This document shows, one piece after another, positions 54,748 through 63,230 of a stretch of DNA of 64,000 nt. The notes beneath the pieces were generated by a model. It had not been told where the DNA came from, did not search any database, and saw only the letters and a list, made by a program, of their open reading frames with translations. Source of the DNA: Aeromicrobium wangtongii (GTDB lineage: Bacteria > Actinomycetota > Actinomycetes > Propionibacteriales > Nocardioidaceae); contig NZ_CP102173.1 of NCBI RefSeq assembly GCF_024584515.1, forward strand, positions 2,046,001 to 2,110,000, written 5' to 3'. The position numbers were made by a program, and so were the translations under genes. The first letter of the stretch is position 1. Each line of letters opens with the position of its first letter.

Positions 54748-56128
54748 ATGCGTATGTCTGCCCTTCTCGAACAGCTCCCCCACCCGTTGACGGATGGGGT
54801 CGCAGCGATTGAGGACGCCTTGGACCGGATGCCGGTCGACGGGTGGCGCGGGCTCGAACCGGACGTCCTGCGGTCGGCGGCCGAGCGGTTGATGCGTGTC
54901 GAGGCGCGGGTCAAGGCCCACCTGCTGGCCGCGACGCGGGCCCTGGAGGACACCGGGGCCGCCAAGGACGCCGGCGCCACGTCGACCGGCGCACTGCTGG
55001 CCGGAGCCTTCGGCGGCGATCGCCGGGCCGCCGATGCCATGGTCCACCGTGGCAAGACGCTGGAGGCCGCACCGGCGACCGAACAGGCCCTCGCCGGCGG
55101 AAAGATCGGCGCTGCGCAGGCCGACATCATCGCCGGCGCCATCAAGGACCTGCCCGGTGACACCACCGCCGAGCAGAAGCAGGCCTGCGAGGACACGCTC
55201 ATCGGCGACGCCGCCCGGTACTCCCTGAAGGACCTGCGGTCACGCGCCCGGCGGATCACCGACCAGTTCAAGCCCGAGCCCGAGGTCGACCAGGCCGAGA
55301 ACGACACCCTGCAGGACCAGGAGAAGAAGGCCTGGGGCGCATCGGAGTTCTGGATGCGCTCGAACGGCAACGGCACCACCACCGGTGGCTTCACGCTGCC
55401 TGACGCCCAGGCAGACATGCTGATGGCCTCGATCAAGGCCGTTTCCGCGCCCCGCCGCGACCACCTGCGCGATCATCCCGGCGCGGCTGGCCAGTCCCCC
55501 GAGGACGGCGAGACCGGCAGCTCGTTCTACGACCGCGAGCTGGCCTACCGCACCCGCCTGGGCATGGGATTCGCCGAGGTCTGCTCACGTCTGCCCGGGC
55601 ACCTGCTCCCGGGCCGATCAGGTCTCGGCGCGACCCTGCTGGTCCATCTGGACCTGGCGACCCTGGTCGACGGGGTCAAGGCCGCGACCCTGTCATCGGG
55701 CACCCGCATCTCGGCCTCGCAGGCGCGCCTGATGGCCTGCCAGCTCGGCATCATCCCCCAGGTCTTCGGCGGCAAGAGCGTCCCGCTCGACCACGGGCAC
55801 GAACAACGCCTGTTCACCAAGGCCCAGAAACAAGCGCTGTCGGCCCGCGACGGCGGCTGCACCGCCCCCGGCATGGGGGTCCCCCCGCACAAGGCGCGTA
55901 GCGGCGGGGGAGGACCGGCCACCCGAACAGTGCGAGGGCCACCACTGGCGACAACCCTGGTCACACGGAGGCGCCACCACCCTCGACGACGGGGTGCTGA
56001 TCTGCCCGTTCCACCACCGCCGCGTCCACGAACAGAACTGGCAGGCCCGGCTCGGCCCCACCGGGCACATCCAATGGAGACGGCCAGGCGACGCCACCTG
56101 GCAGCAGAACCACCGGTGGCGGCCATGA
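54748..56128 (+). pseudogene. DUF222/HNH endonuclease (13E12-like), disrupted by insertion
   Basis: DUF222 covers about the first 330 codons: MSALLEQLPHPLTDGV, EARVKAHLLAATRALEDTGA, GFTLPDAQADMLMASIKAVS. The HNH region starts ALSARDGGCTAPG. There 40 nt of palindromic sequence replace the expected Cys codon and shift the frame by +1. The correct frame resumes with DRPPEQCEGHHWRQPWSHGG, then VLICPFHHRRVHEQNW, ending at TGA 56126-56128. Without the insertion the gene would give a normal HNH protein of about 447 residues. It is under a LexA box. Confidence 0.85.
55873..55916. repeat. 40-nt palindromic insertion in the HNH gene
   Basis: Extra bases 55873-55912 lie between the codons for TAPG and DRPPE. 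With flanking bases the arms are GGTCCCCCCGC (55878-55888) and GCGGGGGAGGACC (55904-55916), which pair with a two-base bulge around a loop with GGCGCGTAGC. A miniature palindromic element of REP type is likely. No second copy was noticed in this window. Confidence 0.6.
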
Positions 56129-56157
56129 GCAGGCGGAACGCAGAAGGAACGGTGCGC

Positions 56158-57054
56158 TCAGGCGACCGGTGTGCGCTGGTGTCCCCAGCGGGAGTCCTCG
56201 ATGCCCTTCTCGACGGCCACGTTGATCGCCGCCCCGATGAGCACCGAGATCGACAGGACGTACAGCCACAGCAGGACGGCGATGGGCGCCGCGAGCGGTC
56301 CGTAGATCGACATGCCGCCGCTGGAGAAACCGAGCGCCCAGCGGACGAGGTAGCTGCCCAGGATCCACAGGACGAGCGTGAACGCGGCCCCGGGAAGGCC
56401 GACGCGCCACTGCTTCCGCACCGGGACGGCCAGGTGGTACAGCGTGGTCAGGAAGCCGATCGACAGCAGCAGGACCGCCGGCCAGTAGAAGATGCGCAGG
56501 AACGACCACCGGTCCGAGAGGATGTCCGCCGCGAGCTCAGGGCCGAGCAGCACCATCGGCACCAGCACGATGCCGACCAGCAGGGCCGCGATGTACAGCG
56601 TGAACGACAGGGCGCGGGTCTTGATGATCCCCCGGTGCCCACCGAGCCCATAGATGATCGAGATCGTGTCCATGAAGACATTGAGGGCGCGCGATCCCGA
56701 CCACAACGCCAGGACGAAGCCGATCGAGATGACGTCGATGCGTCCCGATCCGAGCACCTCGTCCAGCGTGGGAGTGATGACCTTGTCGACCGTGCTGTCG
56801 GTCAGCGCCTTCGACGCCAGGTCGATGATGCCGTCCTTCAGGACGTCGACCTGGGCGACGTCGTAGCGCTCGGCGATGAAACCGATCGTCCCGGCGAGCC
56901 CGAAGACCAGGGGCGGCAGCGACAGGATCGCGAAGAAGGCGGCCTCCGCCGCGAGGCCCGTGACGCGGTACTGGAAGCAGCTGCTGACGGTGCGGGCGAC
57001 GACTCTGCTCAGCGCTTCGAGCAGCGCCGGTCGGCTCACCCGTTCGGCCACCAT
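56158..57054 (-). CDS. YihY/BrkB-type membrane protein
   Basis: 298 residues with six TM helices. The family signature appears as GLAAEAAFFAILSLPPLVFG near residue 33, WSGSRALNVFMDTISIIYG near 122 and GAAFTLVLWILGSYLVRWAL near 215. YihY proteins were once called RNase BN, which is incorrect; the function is unknown. The ATG at 57054 follows TACGGT by 6 nt (leaderless). The -10 is shared with the divergent acyl-CoA dehydrogenase gene. Confidence 0.88.
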   Translation of the reverse strand: MVAERVSRPALLEALSRVVARTVSSCFQYRVTGLAAEAAFFAILSLPPLVFGLAGTIGFIAERYDVAQVDVLKDGIIDLASKALTDSTVDKVITPTLDEVLGSGRIDVISIGFVLALWSGSRALNVFMDTISIIYGLGGHRGIIKTRALSFTLYIAALLVGIVLVPMVLLGPELAADILSDRWSFLRIFYWPAVLLLSIGFLTTLYHLAVPVRKQWRVGLPGAAFTLVLWILGSYLVRWALGFSSGGMSIYGPLAAPIAVLLWLYVLSISVLIGAAINVAVEKGIEDSRWGHQRTPVA

Positions 57055-57071
57055 GGCTCTACCGTAGCGAC
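57055..57071. promoter_or_regulatory. Bidirectional promoter with one shared -10 element
   Basis: The seven bases TACCGTA (57060-57066) read as TACCGT on the plus strand and TACGGT on the minus strand. Each is followed by 6 nt and an ATG (57072 plus, 57054 minus). The two genes are thus 17 nt apart and both leaderless. Symmetric -10 elements that fire both ways are known in bacteria. Confidence 0.7.
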
Positions 57072-58721
57072 ATGGACCCCCTGCAGCGTGCACCCCAGAA
57101 CCAGGCGTCGCCACTGGTCGGTCACAACGTCGCCACCGCCGACCACGCGCTGATGGACGCCGTCACCGCCTTCGGCGGCGAGCATGCCTCCGACATCGTC
57201 GCTGCCCTCACGCCCATGGGGTCGCTGGCCGGATCGGCCGAGGCGCGCGAGCACTGGCACCTGGCCAACGAGAACGAGCCCGTCCTGCGCACGACCGACC
57301 GGTTCGGCAACCGGGTCGACGAGGTCGAGTTCCATCCCTCGTGGCACTGGCTGATGACCCAGGGCGTCGGTTTCGGGCTCACCGCCGAGCCGTGGACGTC
57401 GCGCAGCCCCGTCGCGCACCTGCAGCGCGCGGCCGGCTTCTACACGTGGGGTCAGGTCGAGCAGGGCCACATGTGCCCGATCACCATGACGTACGCCGTG
57501 ATCCCGGCGCTGCGGGTCGACGATGCGGTCGCCAAGCAGTGGACGGCCGGGCTGGCGTCGCGCACCTACGACTTCGGGCTCCGCTCCCCCGACACGAAGG
57601 CCGGGCTGCTGGCCGGCATGGGCATGACCGAGAAGCAGGGCGGCTCGGACCTGCGCACCAACCAGACGCAGGCCCGTCCCACCGAGGCACACGGCGAGTA
57701 CCTCCTGACTGGCCACAAGTGGTTCACCTCGGCGCCGATGAACGACATCTTCCTGGTCCTGGCACAGGCGCCCGAGGGCGTGACGTGCTTCGTCGTGCCG
57801 CGGGTCCGGCCCGACGGCACCCGAAACTCGGTGTCGATCGTCCGGCTGAAGGACAAGCTCGGCAACCGCTCGAACGCCTCCAGCGAGCTGGAGCTCAACG
57901 ACACGTGGGCCGTTCGGCTGGGCGACGAGGGCCGCGGCATCCGCACGATCATCGAGATGGTGTCGGCGACCCGCCAGGACTGCATCCTCGGCTCGGCCGG
58001 CATCATGCGCAAGGCCGTGGCCGAGGCCGCATGGCACACCTCGCAGCGGTCCGCGTTCGGCGCGACCCTGGCCGACCAGCCAGCCATGATCAACGTCCTG
58101 GCAGATCTTGCCGTCGAGAGCGAGGCCGCCACGATGGTCTCGCTGCGCCTGGCATCTGCGGTCGACAAGCCCCACGATGCCCACGAGCAGGCACTGCGGC
58201 GCATCGGGCTGGCGCTGGAGAAGTTCTGGGTCTGCAAGCGGACGCCGTTCATGGTCGCCGAGGCGCTGGAGTGCCTGGGCGGCAACGGCTACGTCGAGGA
58301 GTCCGGCATGCCGCTGCTGTTCCGGGAGTCCCCGCTGAACTCCATCTGGGAGGGCTCGGGCAACGTCAACGCCCTCGACGTGCTGCGCGCGCTGGCCCGC
58401 GAGCCGGAGAGCCTGGACGCCTGGATCACCGAGGTCGGCTCGGTGCGCGGGGAGAACCGCCACCTGGACGCCACGGTCGACGACGTGCTGACCGAGCTGG
58501 CCGACCTATCCGACATCGAGGTGCGCGCTCGGCGCATCGCCGGACGCATGGCGGCAGCCCTGCAGGGCACCGTGCTGCTGCAGCACGGCGACGCGTCCGT
58601 GGCGGACGCGTTCTGCGCCTCCCGACTCGGAGGCGACTGGGGCGGTACCTTCGGGACGCTGCCGCGGGGACTCGACCTCGCCGGCATCGTCTCGCGCACC
58701 ACCCCACACCTGGAGTCCTGA
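57072..58721 (+). CDS. AidB-type acyl-CoA dehydrogenase
   Basis: 549 residues. The N-terminal segment, GMGMTEKQGGSDLRTNQT and WFTSAPMNDIFLVLAQ belong to the FAD-binding region near 185-235. LECLGGNGYVEESGMPLLFR then NSIWEGSGNVNALDVLRAL near 400-440 are the AidB-like signature. AidB family members bind DNA and are linked to alkylation defence; they oxidise isovaleryl-CoA poorly. It is leaderless from the shared -10 and coupled to a small membrane protein (TGATG). Confidence 0.9.
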   Translation: MDPLQRAPQNQASPLVGHNVATADHALMDAVTAFGGEHASDIVAALTPMGSLAGSAEAREHWHLANENEPVLRTTDRFGNRVDEVEFHPSWHWLMTQGVGFGLTAEPWTSRSPVAHLQRAAGFYTWGQVEQGHMCPITMTYAVIPALRVDDAVAKQWTAGLASRTYDFGLRSPDTKAGLLAGMGMTEKQGGSDLRTNQTQARPTEAHGEYLLTGHKWFTSAPMNDIFLVLAQAPEGVTCFVVPRVRPDGTRNSVSIVRLKDKLGNRSNASSELELNDTWAVRLGDEGRGIRTIIEMVSATRQDCILGSAGIMRKAVAEAAWHTSQRSAFGATLADQPAMINVLADLAVESEAATMVSLRLASAVDKPHDAHEQALRRIGLALEKFWVCKRTPFMVAEALECLGGNGYVEESGMPLLFRESPLNSIWEGSGNVNALDVLRALAREPESLDAWITEVGSVRGENRHLDATVDDVLTELADLSDIEVRARRIAGRMAAALQGTVLLQHGDASVADAFCASRLGGDWGGTFGTLPRGLDLAGIVSRTTPHLES

Positions 58722-59347
58722 TGGGTCGTTTGCTGGTCATTCCCGTGCTGACGTCTGCGGTGCTGACGTTGGTCGCCGCCATGGCGCTGCGTGCCGCCGA
58801 CGCGATCCTGGCCGTCGCGGCCGTCGCGGGCGTCGCCGTGCTGTTCAGCTGGTACGCCCAGCTGCACTCCACCGAGGACCACGCCGCGGGCGGGCTGGTC
58901 AACCCCGCGGGGGTGCTGACACTCGCAGCGGTCGGCCGGCGCCCTTGGGCCACCGCCCTGCCGGCCCTCGCCGCACACATCGTCGGCGCGGTGCTCGGCG
59001 GGCTGGCCGCGCTCGGCCTGGACGACGAGCTGGGCGACACGCTGGTCTTCACCGACCCGAGCCTGGCGCTGGCCGGCGTCGGTGCTGCGATCGTCGGGCT
59101 CGTCGGCGCTTGGGCAGTCCTTGCCGTCGACGCGGGTGGCTCCGAAGGGGTGTCGGCCGTCCCGGCCGTGCTGGGCGGTGCCGTGCTGCCGCTCGGCCTG
59201 CTCGCGGTCTTCCACCCGGCCGCGGTGATCGGCCTGGCCACCGCTGGCCTCGTCCCGTGGGACGTCGCACTGGTGGCCGGCGCCAGCACGTTGGCCGCGT
59301 CCGTCGTGGGTGCCTATCTGGTCTCGCTGCTCGTACCGGCGGAGTGA
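58721..59347 (+). CDS. Aquaporin-like (MIP-superfamily-like) membrane protein
   Basis: 208 residues with about six TM helices. GGLVNPAGVLTLAAVGRRPW near residue 56 matches the first NPA box of aquaporins with the following basic loop. FHPAAVIGLATAGLVPWDVA near 165 sits where the second NPA box would be, as HPA. TM segments such as AAHIVGAVLGGLAALGL fit helix 3. The family is degenerate or divergent, so channel activity is unsure. Coupled to the AidB-like gene. Confidence 0.55.
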   Translation: MGRLLVIPVLTSAVLTLVAAMALRAADAILAVAAVAGVAVLFSWYAQLHSTEDHAAGGLVNPAGVLTLAAVGRRPWATALPALAAHIVGAVLGGLAALGLDDELGDTLVFTDPSLALAGVGAAIVGLVGAWAVLAVDAGGSEGVSAVPAVLGGAVLPLGLLAVFHPAAVIGLATAGLVPWDVALVAGASTLAASVVGAYLVSLLVPAE

Positions 59348-59471
59348 CACGCCTCCCGCCCCGAAATCGTTTTGCCCGGCATCCTGCATCGCCAGACCAC
59401 GATGTGGACACCTGTTCCAGATGGTGAGATCGACGCTTGTCGCCCGGGCCATACGTCTACAGACTGAACCC

Positions 59472-59552
59472 ATGCTTTCGGCGCACCCCATCTGGCTGGT
59501 AGGACGACTTCACGTCGACCTCGGTCGCGCCCGCAACATGATGTGTCGCTGA
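59472..59552 (+). CDS. Leader peptide of the sulfite reductase operon
   Basis: 26 codons. The core RLHVDLGRARNMMC followed by R and a stop matches the R-x-H-V-D-L...C pattern of actinobacterial leader peptides found before sulfur-assimilation genes. A Cys codon one position before the last sense codon fits control by charged tRNA-Cys. The ATG at 59472 has CAGACT 6 nt upstream and TTGTCG 17 nt before that, so the leader is probably the leaderless 5' end of the operon mRNA. The remaining 102 nt to nirA would hold the regulatory fold. Confidence 0.75.
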   Translation: MLSAHPIWLVGRLHVDLGRARNMMCR

Positions 59553-59654
59553 TCAACGCGCGACCTCTGCACTGATCTCGATCAATCCAGGCGCGCGGCG
59601 ACCCACCGTGACGAACCTGTCCTGATCGCCGTGCGCCCTGCCCAAGGGAATCTC

Positions 59655-61340
59655 ATGGCATCAGCACCTGGCACCAACACACCTGCCCGTCGGCCGCGCC
59701 CCAAGCGCGGCGAGGGCCAGTGGGCGTTGGGCTACCGCGAGCCGTTGAACGCCAACGAGCAGTCCAAGAAGGACGACAACCCGCTCAATGTCCGCGCCCG
59801 GATCGAGAACATCTACGCGCACGGCGGCTTCGAGTCGATCGACGGCGGCGACCTGCGCGGCCGGTTCCGCTGGTGGGGCCTGTACACGCAGCGCAAGGAA
59901 GGCATCGACGGCGGCCGGACCGCGACGCTGGAGCCCGAGGAGCTGGACGCGGACCGCTTCATGATGCGGGTGCGCATCGACGGCGGTCAGCTCACCCTCG
60001 AGCAGCTGCGGACCGTCGCGGACATCTCGGTGGAGTTCGGCCGCGACACCGCCGACCTCACCGATCGCCAGAACGTCCAGTACCACTGGATCGACGTGCG
60101 GGACGTGCCGACGATCTGGAACCGGCTCGAGGCCGTCGGCCTGTCGACGCAGGAGGCCTGCGGCGACTGCCCCCGCGTCATCCTGGGCTCCCCCGTCGCC
60201 GGCATCTCGGCCGCCGAGATCATCGACGGGACGCCGGCGATCGACGCCATCGAGAGCACCTTCATCGGTGACCGCGAGTTCTCCAACCTGCCCCGCAAGT
60301 TCAAGTCGGCCATCAGTGGCAACCCCGACCACGACGTCGTCCCGCAGATCAACGACGTCGCCTTCACCGGAGCCGTCCACCCCGTGCATGGCCCCGGCTT
60401 CGACGTCTGGGTCGGCGGCGGGCTGTCGACCAACCCGATGCTGGCCCAGCGCCTGGGCGCCTGGGTGTCGCTGGAGGACGTCCCCGAGGTGTGGAAGGGA
60501 ATCGTCAGCATCTTCCGCGACTACGGCTACCGTCGCCTGCGGACCCGCGCGCGGTTGAAGTTCCTCGTCGCCGACTGGGGCATCGAGAAGTTCCGTGAGG
60601 TGCTGGAGACCGAGTACCTGCACCGGACGCTGGACGACCTGGACGCCCCTGCGATGCCCGAGACCCCCGCCGACCACGTGGGCGTCTTCCCGCAGACCGA
60701 CGGACGCTTCTACGTCGGCGTCGCCCCGACGGTCGGGCGCATCTCCGGCACACTGCTGAACCAGTTCGCCGACATCGTCGAGGCCCACGGCAGCGACCGG
60801 GTGCGCACCACGCCGATGCAAAAGCTCGTCGTGCTGGACGTCGAGGCGGACCGGGTCGAGTCGCTGGTCGCCGCGCTGGACCAGATCGGCCTGCACGCCC
60901 GCCCGTCGCAGTGGCGCCGCAACACCATGGCGTGCACCGGCATCGAGTACTGCAAGCTGGCGATCGTCAACACCAAGGACCGGGCACGCACCCTGATCGA
61001 CGAGCTCGAGGAGCGCGTCCCCGAGCTCGACACCGCCATCACGGTCAACGTCAACGGCTGCCCCAACTCGTGCGCCCGCATCCAGACCGCCGACATCGGC
61101 CTCAAGGGGATGCTCGTCCTCGATGAGAACGGGGAGACGGTCGAGGGATTCCAGGTCCACCTCGGTGGCGCCATGGGGCTGGAGGCCGGATTCGGCCGCA
61201 AGCTGCGCCAGCACAAGGTGACCGGCGACCAGCTGCCCGGCTACGTCGAGCAGCTCTCCAAGACCTATCTCAAGGAGCGCGACCCGGGCGAGTCGTTCGC
61301 CCGCTGGGTCGCCCGCGCCGACGAGGAGGTGCTGCGCTGA
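59655..61340 (+). CDS. nirA: Ferredoxin-dependent sulfite reductase (SirA/NirA type)
   Basis: 561-residue siroheme/[4Fe-4S] enzyme reducing sulfite to sulfide in assimilation. Cluster cysteines: TMACTGIEYCKLAI near 429 and NVNGCPNSCARIQ near 470. FRWWGLYTQRKEG near 70 and STQEACGDCPRVILGSP near 160 match the Tyr and Cys that cross-link in mycobacterial NirA, so sulfite rather than nitrite is favoured. The start at 59655 has AAGGGA upstream. First structural gene of leader-nirA-zinc ribbon-chelatase. Confidence 0.92.
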   Translation: MASAPGTNTPARRPRPKRGEGQWALGYREPLNANEQSKKDDNPLNVRARIENIYAHGGFESIDGGDLRGRFRWWGLYTQRKEGIDGGRTATLEPEELDADRFMMRVRIDGGQLTLEQLRTVADISVEFGRDTADLTDRQNVQYHWIDVRDVPTIWNRLEAVGLSTQEACGDCPRVILGSPVAGISAAEIIDGTPAIDAIESTFIGDREFSNLPRKFKSAISGNPDHDVVPQINDVAFTGAVHPVHGPGFDVWVGGGLSTNPMLAQRLGAWVSLEDVPEVWKGIVSIFRDYGYRRLRTRARLKFLVADWGIEKFREVLETEYLHRTLDDLDAPAMPETPADHVGVFPQTDGRFYVGVAPTVGRISGTLLNQFADIVEAHGSDRVRTTPMQKLVVLDVEADRVESLVAALDQIGLHARPSQWRRNTMACTGIEYCKLAIVNTKDRARTLIDELEERVPELDTAITVNVNGCPNSCARIQTADIGLKGMLVLDENGETVEGFQVHLGGAMGLEAGFGRKLRQHKVTGDQLPGYVEQLSKTYLKERDPGESFARWVARADEEVLR

Positions 61341-61540
61341 TGAGAGGCATCCCCTACCACTGCCCCTACTGCGCCGACGAGAACATCCGGCCGCACGGCG
61401 AGAAGCACGGCGAGTGGGAGTGCCGCTCCTGCCTGAGAGCGTTCCGGCTCGGCTTCATCGGCCAGCTCTCCCCCGAAGACCTGACGACCCACGCATCACC
61501 CACCACAGCAGCACCCACTGGAAGGAGGCACGCATCATGA
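61340..61540 (+). CDS. Small zinc-ribbon protein in the sulfite reductase operon
   Basis: 66 residues. Two CxxC pairs, YHCPYCADENIRPHGEKHGE and WECRSCLRAF, form a zinc ribbon; a flexible tail (SPTTAAPTGRRHAS) follows. It overlaps nirA (TGATG) and sirB (ATGA), so it is translated with both. A role in sulfite reductase assembly or electron transfer is possible but unproved. Confidence 0.75.
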   Translation: MRGIPYHCPYCADENIRPHGEKHGEWECRSCLRAFRLGFIGQLSPEDLTTHASPTTAAPTGRRHAS

Positions 61541-62295
61541 CCGCACCAGCACTCATCGCTCTTGCGCACGGCAGCACGGATCCCCGTTCCGCCCAGACCA
61601 TCACAGCCCTCACGGAGATGGTTTCGTGCATGCGGCCCGACCTCCGCGTGGCTCCCGCATTCCTCGATCACGTCGGCCCGACCTTCGACGAGGCCGTCGA
61701 CCGGCTGGTCGCCGAGGGGCACCAGGAGATCGTGGTGGTCCCGCTGCTGCTGAGCGAGGCGTACCACGCCAATGTGGACGTCCCGAAGGTCGTCGCGGCG
61801 GCCCTGGCACGTCACGAGGGCATCGAGATCCACGCGACCGCGGTCCTCGGCATCGAGTCGGCGTTCTTCCACGTGCTCGACAAGCGGCTGCGTGAGGCGT
61901 TGTCGAAGAACCGGGTGCGGGAGCTCGACGCCCTCGTCCTGGCGGGTGCCGGTTCGTCCGACCCGATCGCCAATGCGGCAATCTCGCGGGCGGCCCGGGC
62001 GTGGGGAGCGCACCACAAGCTCCCGACGATCGCCGCCTTCGCGTCCAGCGTCCCCCCGGCCGCCGGTGAGGCCGTGCGTCAGCACCGCGCCGACGGACGT
62101 CGTCACATCGCGGTCGGCCAGCTCTTCCTCGCGCCGGGCGTCCTGCCCGACCGGGTCACCGAGCTGGCGTACGAGGCCGGGGCCGTTGCGGTCGCCGAGC
62201 CGCTGGGCGTCGACGTCGAGGTCGCCCGGGTCATCCTGGCCCGTTACGCCGTCGGTGCCGTCGACCTGGTGCCGCTCGAGGCGCTGTTCGCCTGA
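61537..62295 (+). CDS. sirB: Sirohydrochlorin ferrochelatase (SirB/CbiX-like)
   Basis: 252 residues with two CbiX-type halves. LIALAHGSTDPRSAQTITAL at the N-terminus carries the metal-binding His; VVVPLLLSEAYHANVDVPKV near 70 carries the second. The C-terminal half (LVLAGAGSSDPIANAAISRA, GQLFLAPGVLPDRVTELA) is a degenerate repeat. It inserts iron into sirohydrochlorin to make siroheme for NirA. The start at 61537 has GGAAGGAGG upstream. Last gene of the operon. Confidence 0.88.
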   Translation: MTAPALIALAHGSTDPRSAQTITALTEMVSCMRPDLRVAPAFLDHVGPTFDEAVDRLVAEGHQEIVVVPLLLSEAYHANVDVPKVVAAALARHEGIEIHATAVLGIESAFFHVLDKRLREALSKNRVRELDALVLAGAGSSDPIANAAISRAARAWGAHHKLPTIAAFASSVPPAAGEAVRQHRADGRRHIAVGQLFLAPGVLPDRVTELAYEAGAVAVAEPLGVDVEVARVILARYAVGAVDLVPLEALFA

Positions 62296-62300
62296 GCCCT

Positions 62301-62345
62301 GCCCCTTGAGCTTGTCGAAAGGCCCTTTCGACAAGCTCAAGGGGC
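62301..62345. terminator. 45-bp perfect palindrome, bidirectional terminator
   Basis: Two 22-bp arms (62301-62322 and 62324-62345) pair perfectly around one C. Each arm begins GCCCCTTGAGCTTGTCGAAA and ends GG. It lies between the convergent sirB (ends 62295) and PPK2 (ends 62353) genes. I recall similar CTTGAGCTTGTCGAAAG elements as dispersed intergenic repeats in actinobacteria. Confidence 0.85.
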
Positions 62346-62352
62346 GAAGGGG

Positions 62353-63192
62353 TCACAGCGCGGCGAGGCGCTTCTTCTCGGTCTCCACGTCGAAACTGGC
62401 CTCGGGCCACCGCAGGTCCATCGCGCGCAGCCGCTCCAGCAGCAGCATCGCGACGGCCCAGTTGCGGTACCACTTGTGGCCGCTGGGCACGAGGTGCCAT
62501 GGGGCGTCCTGGCTCGTGCAGCGCGTCAGTGCAACCGCGTACGCGCGCTGGTAGTCGTCCCAGAGCATCCGCTCGTCCAGGTCGCCGCTGTCGTACTTCC
62601 AGTACTTGGCCGGATCCTCGAGCCGCGCGGCCAGCCGCTGCTTCTGGTCATCGGTCGTGATGTGCAGGAAGCACTTGATGATGACGCCACCGGAGTCCGT
62701 GAAGGCCTGCTCGAAGTCGTTGATCGCCGCGTACCGGCGCTCGATCTCTTCGGGACCGGCGAGCTGGCGCACCTTGCCGATCAGGACGTCCTCGTAGTGG
62801 GAGCGGTCGAAGATGCCGATCATCCCGGGCTCGGGCAGCGCCTTCTCGATCCGCCACAGGAAGTCGTGCTCGAGCTCCTCGGGTGTCGGCTTCTTGAACG
62901 AGGTGATCGCGAGACCCTGGGGGTCGACGAGGCCTGCGACGTGCTTGACGATGCCACCCTTGCCGGCGGTGTCCATGCCTTGCAGCACGACCAGGACCCG
63001 GGCCGGGCTCGTCCCCGCGCGTCCGCCCGCGAACAGCTTTTCCTGCAGGTCGGCCAGCTCCTCGCCGATCGCCGCGAGGCCCTTCTTCGCATCGGCCTTC
63101 TTGCCGTCGAAGCCGGTCGTGGCCCGCGAGTCGTACCGCGACAGGTCGATCGGTGCGGTCACGGCGAGCTGGGACGACAGGGACTGGGTCAT
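62353..63192 (-). CDS. ppk2: Polyphosphate kinase 2 family protein
   Basis: 279 residues. Walker A VLVVLQGMDTAGKGGIVKHV near 68, Walker B IGIFDRSHYEDVLIGKVR near 125, lid region with RYAAINDFEQAFTDSGGVII. PPK2 enzymes transfer phosphate between polyphosphate and nucleotides. The ATG at 63192 follows CATACT by 6 nt (leaderless). Divergent from the RibD-like gene. Confidence 0.92.
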   Translation of the reverse strand: MTQSLSSQLAVTAPIDLSRYDSRATTGFDGKKADAKKGLAAIGEELADLQEKLFAGGRAGTSPARVLVVLQGMDTAGKGGIVKHVAGLVDPQGLAITSFKKPTPEELEHDFLWRIEKALPEPGMIGIFDRSHYEDVLIGKVRQLAGPEEIERRYAAINDFEQAFTDSGGVIIKCFLHITTDDQKQRLAARLEDPAKYWKYDSGDLDERMLWDDYQRAYAVALTRCTSQDAPWHLVPSGHKWYRNWAVAMLLLERLRAMDLRWPEASFDVETEKKRLAAL

Positions 63193-63230
63193 CTCGGCAG
63201 TATGCAGGACAATCGCCGTAGGCTCCTGCC

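Noticed and set aside
55862..55930. Programmed frameshift in the HNH gene
   Set aside because: The gene contains 40 extra palindromic bases, not a slippery site, so an insertion explains the frame change.
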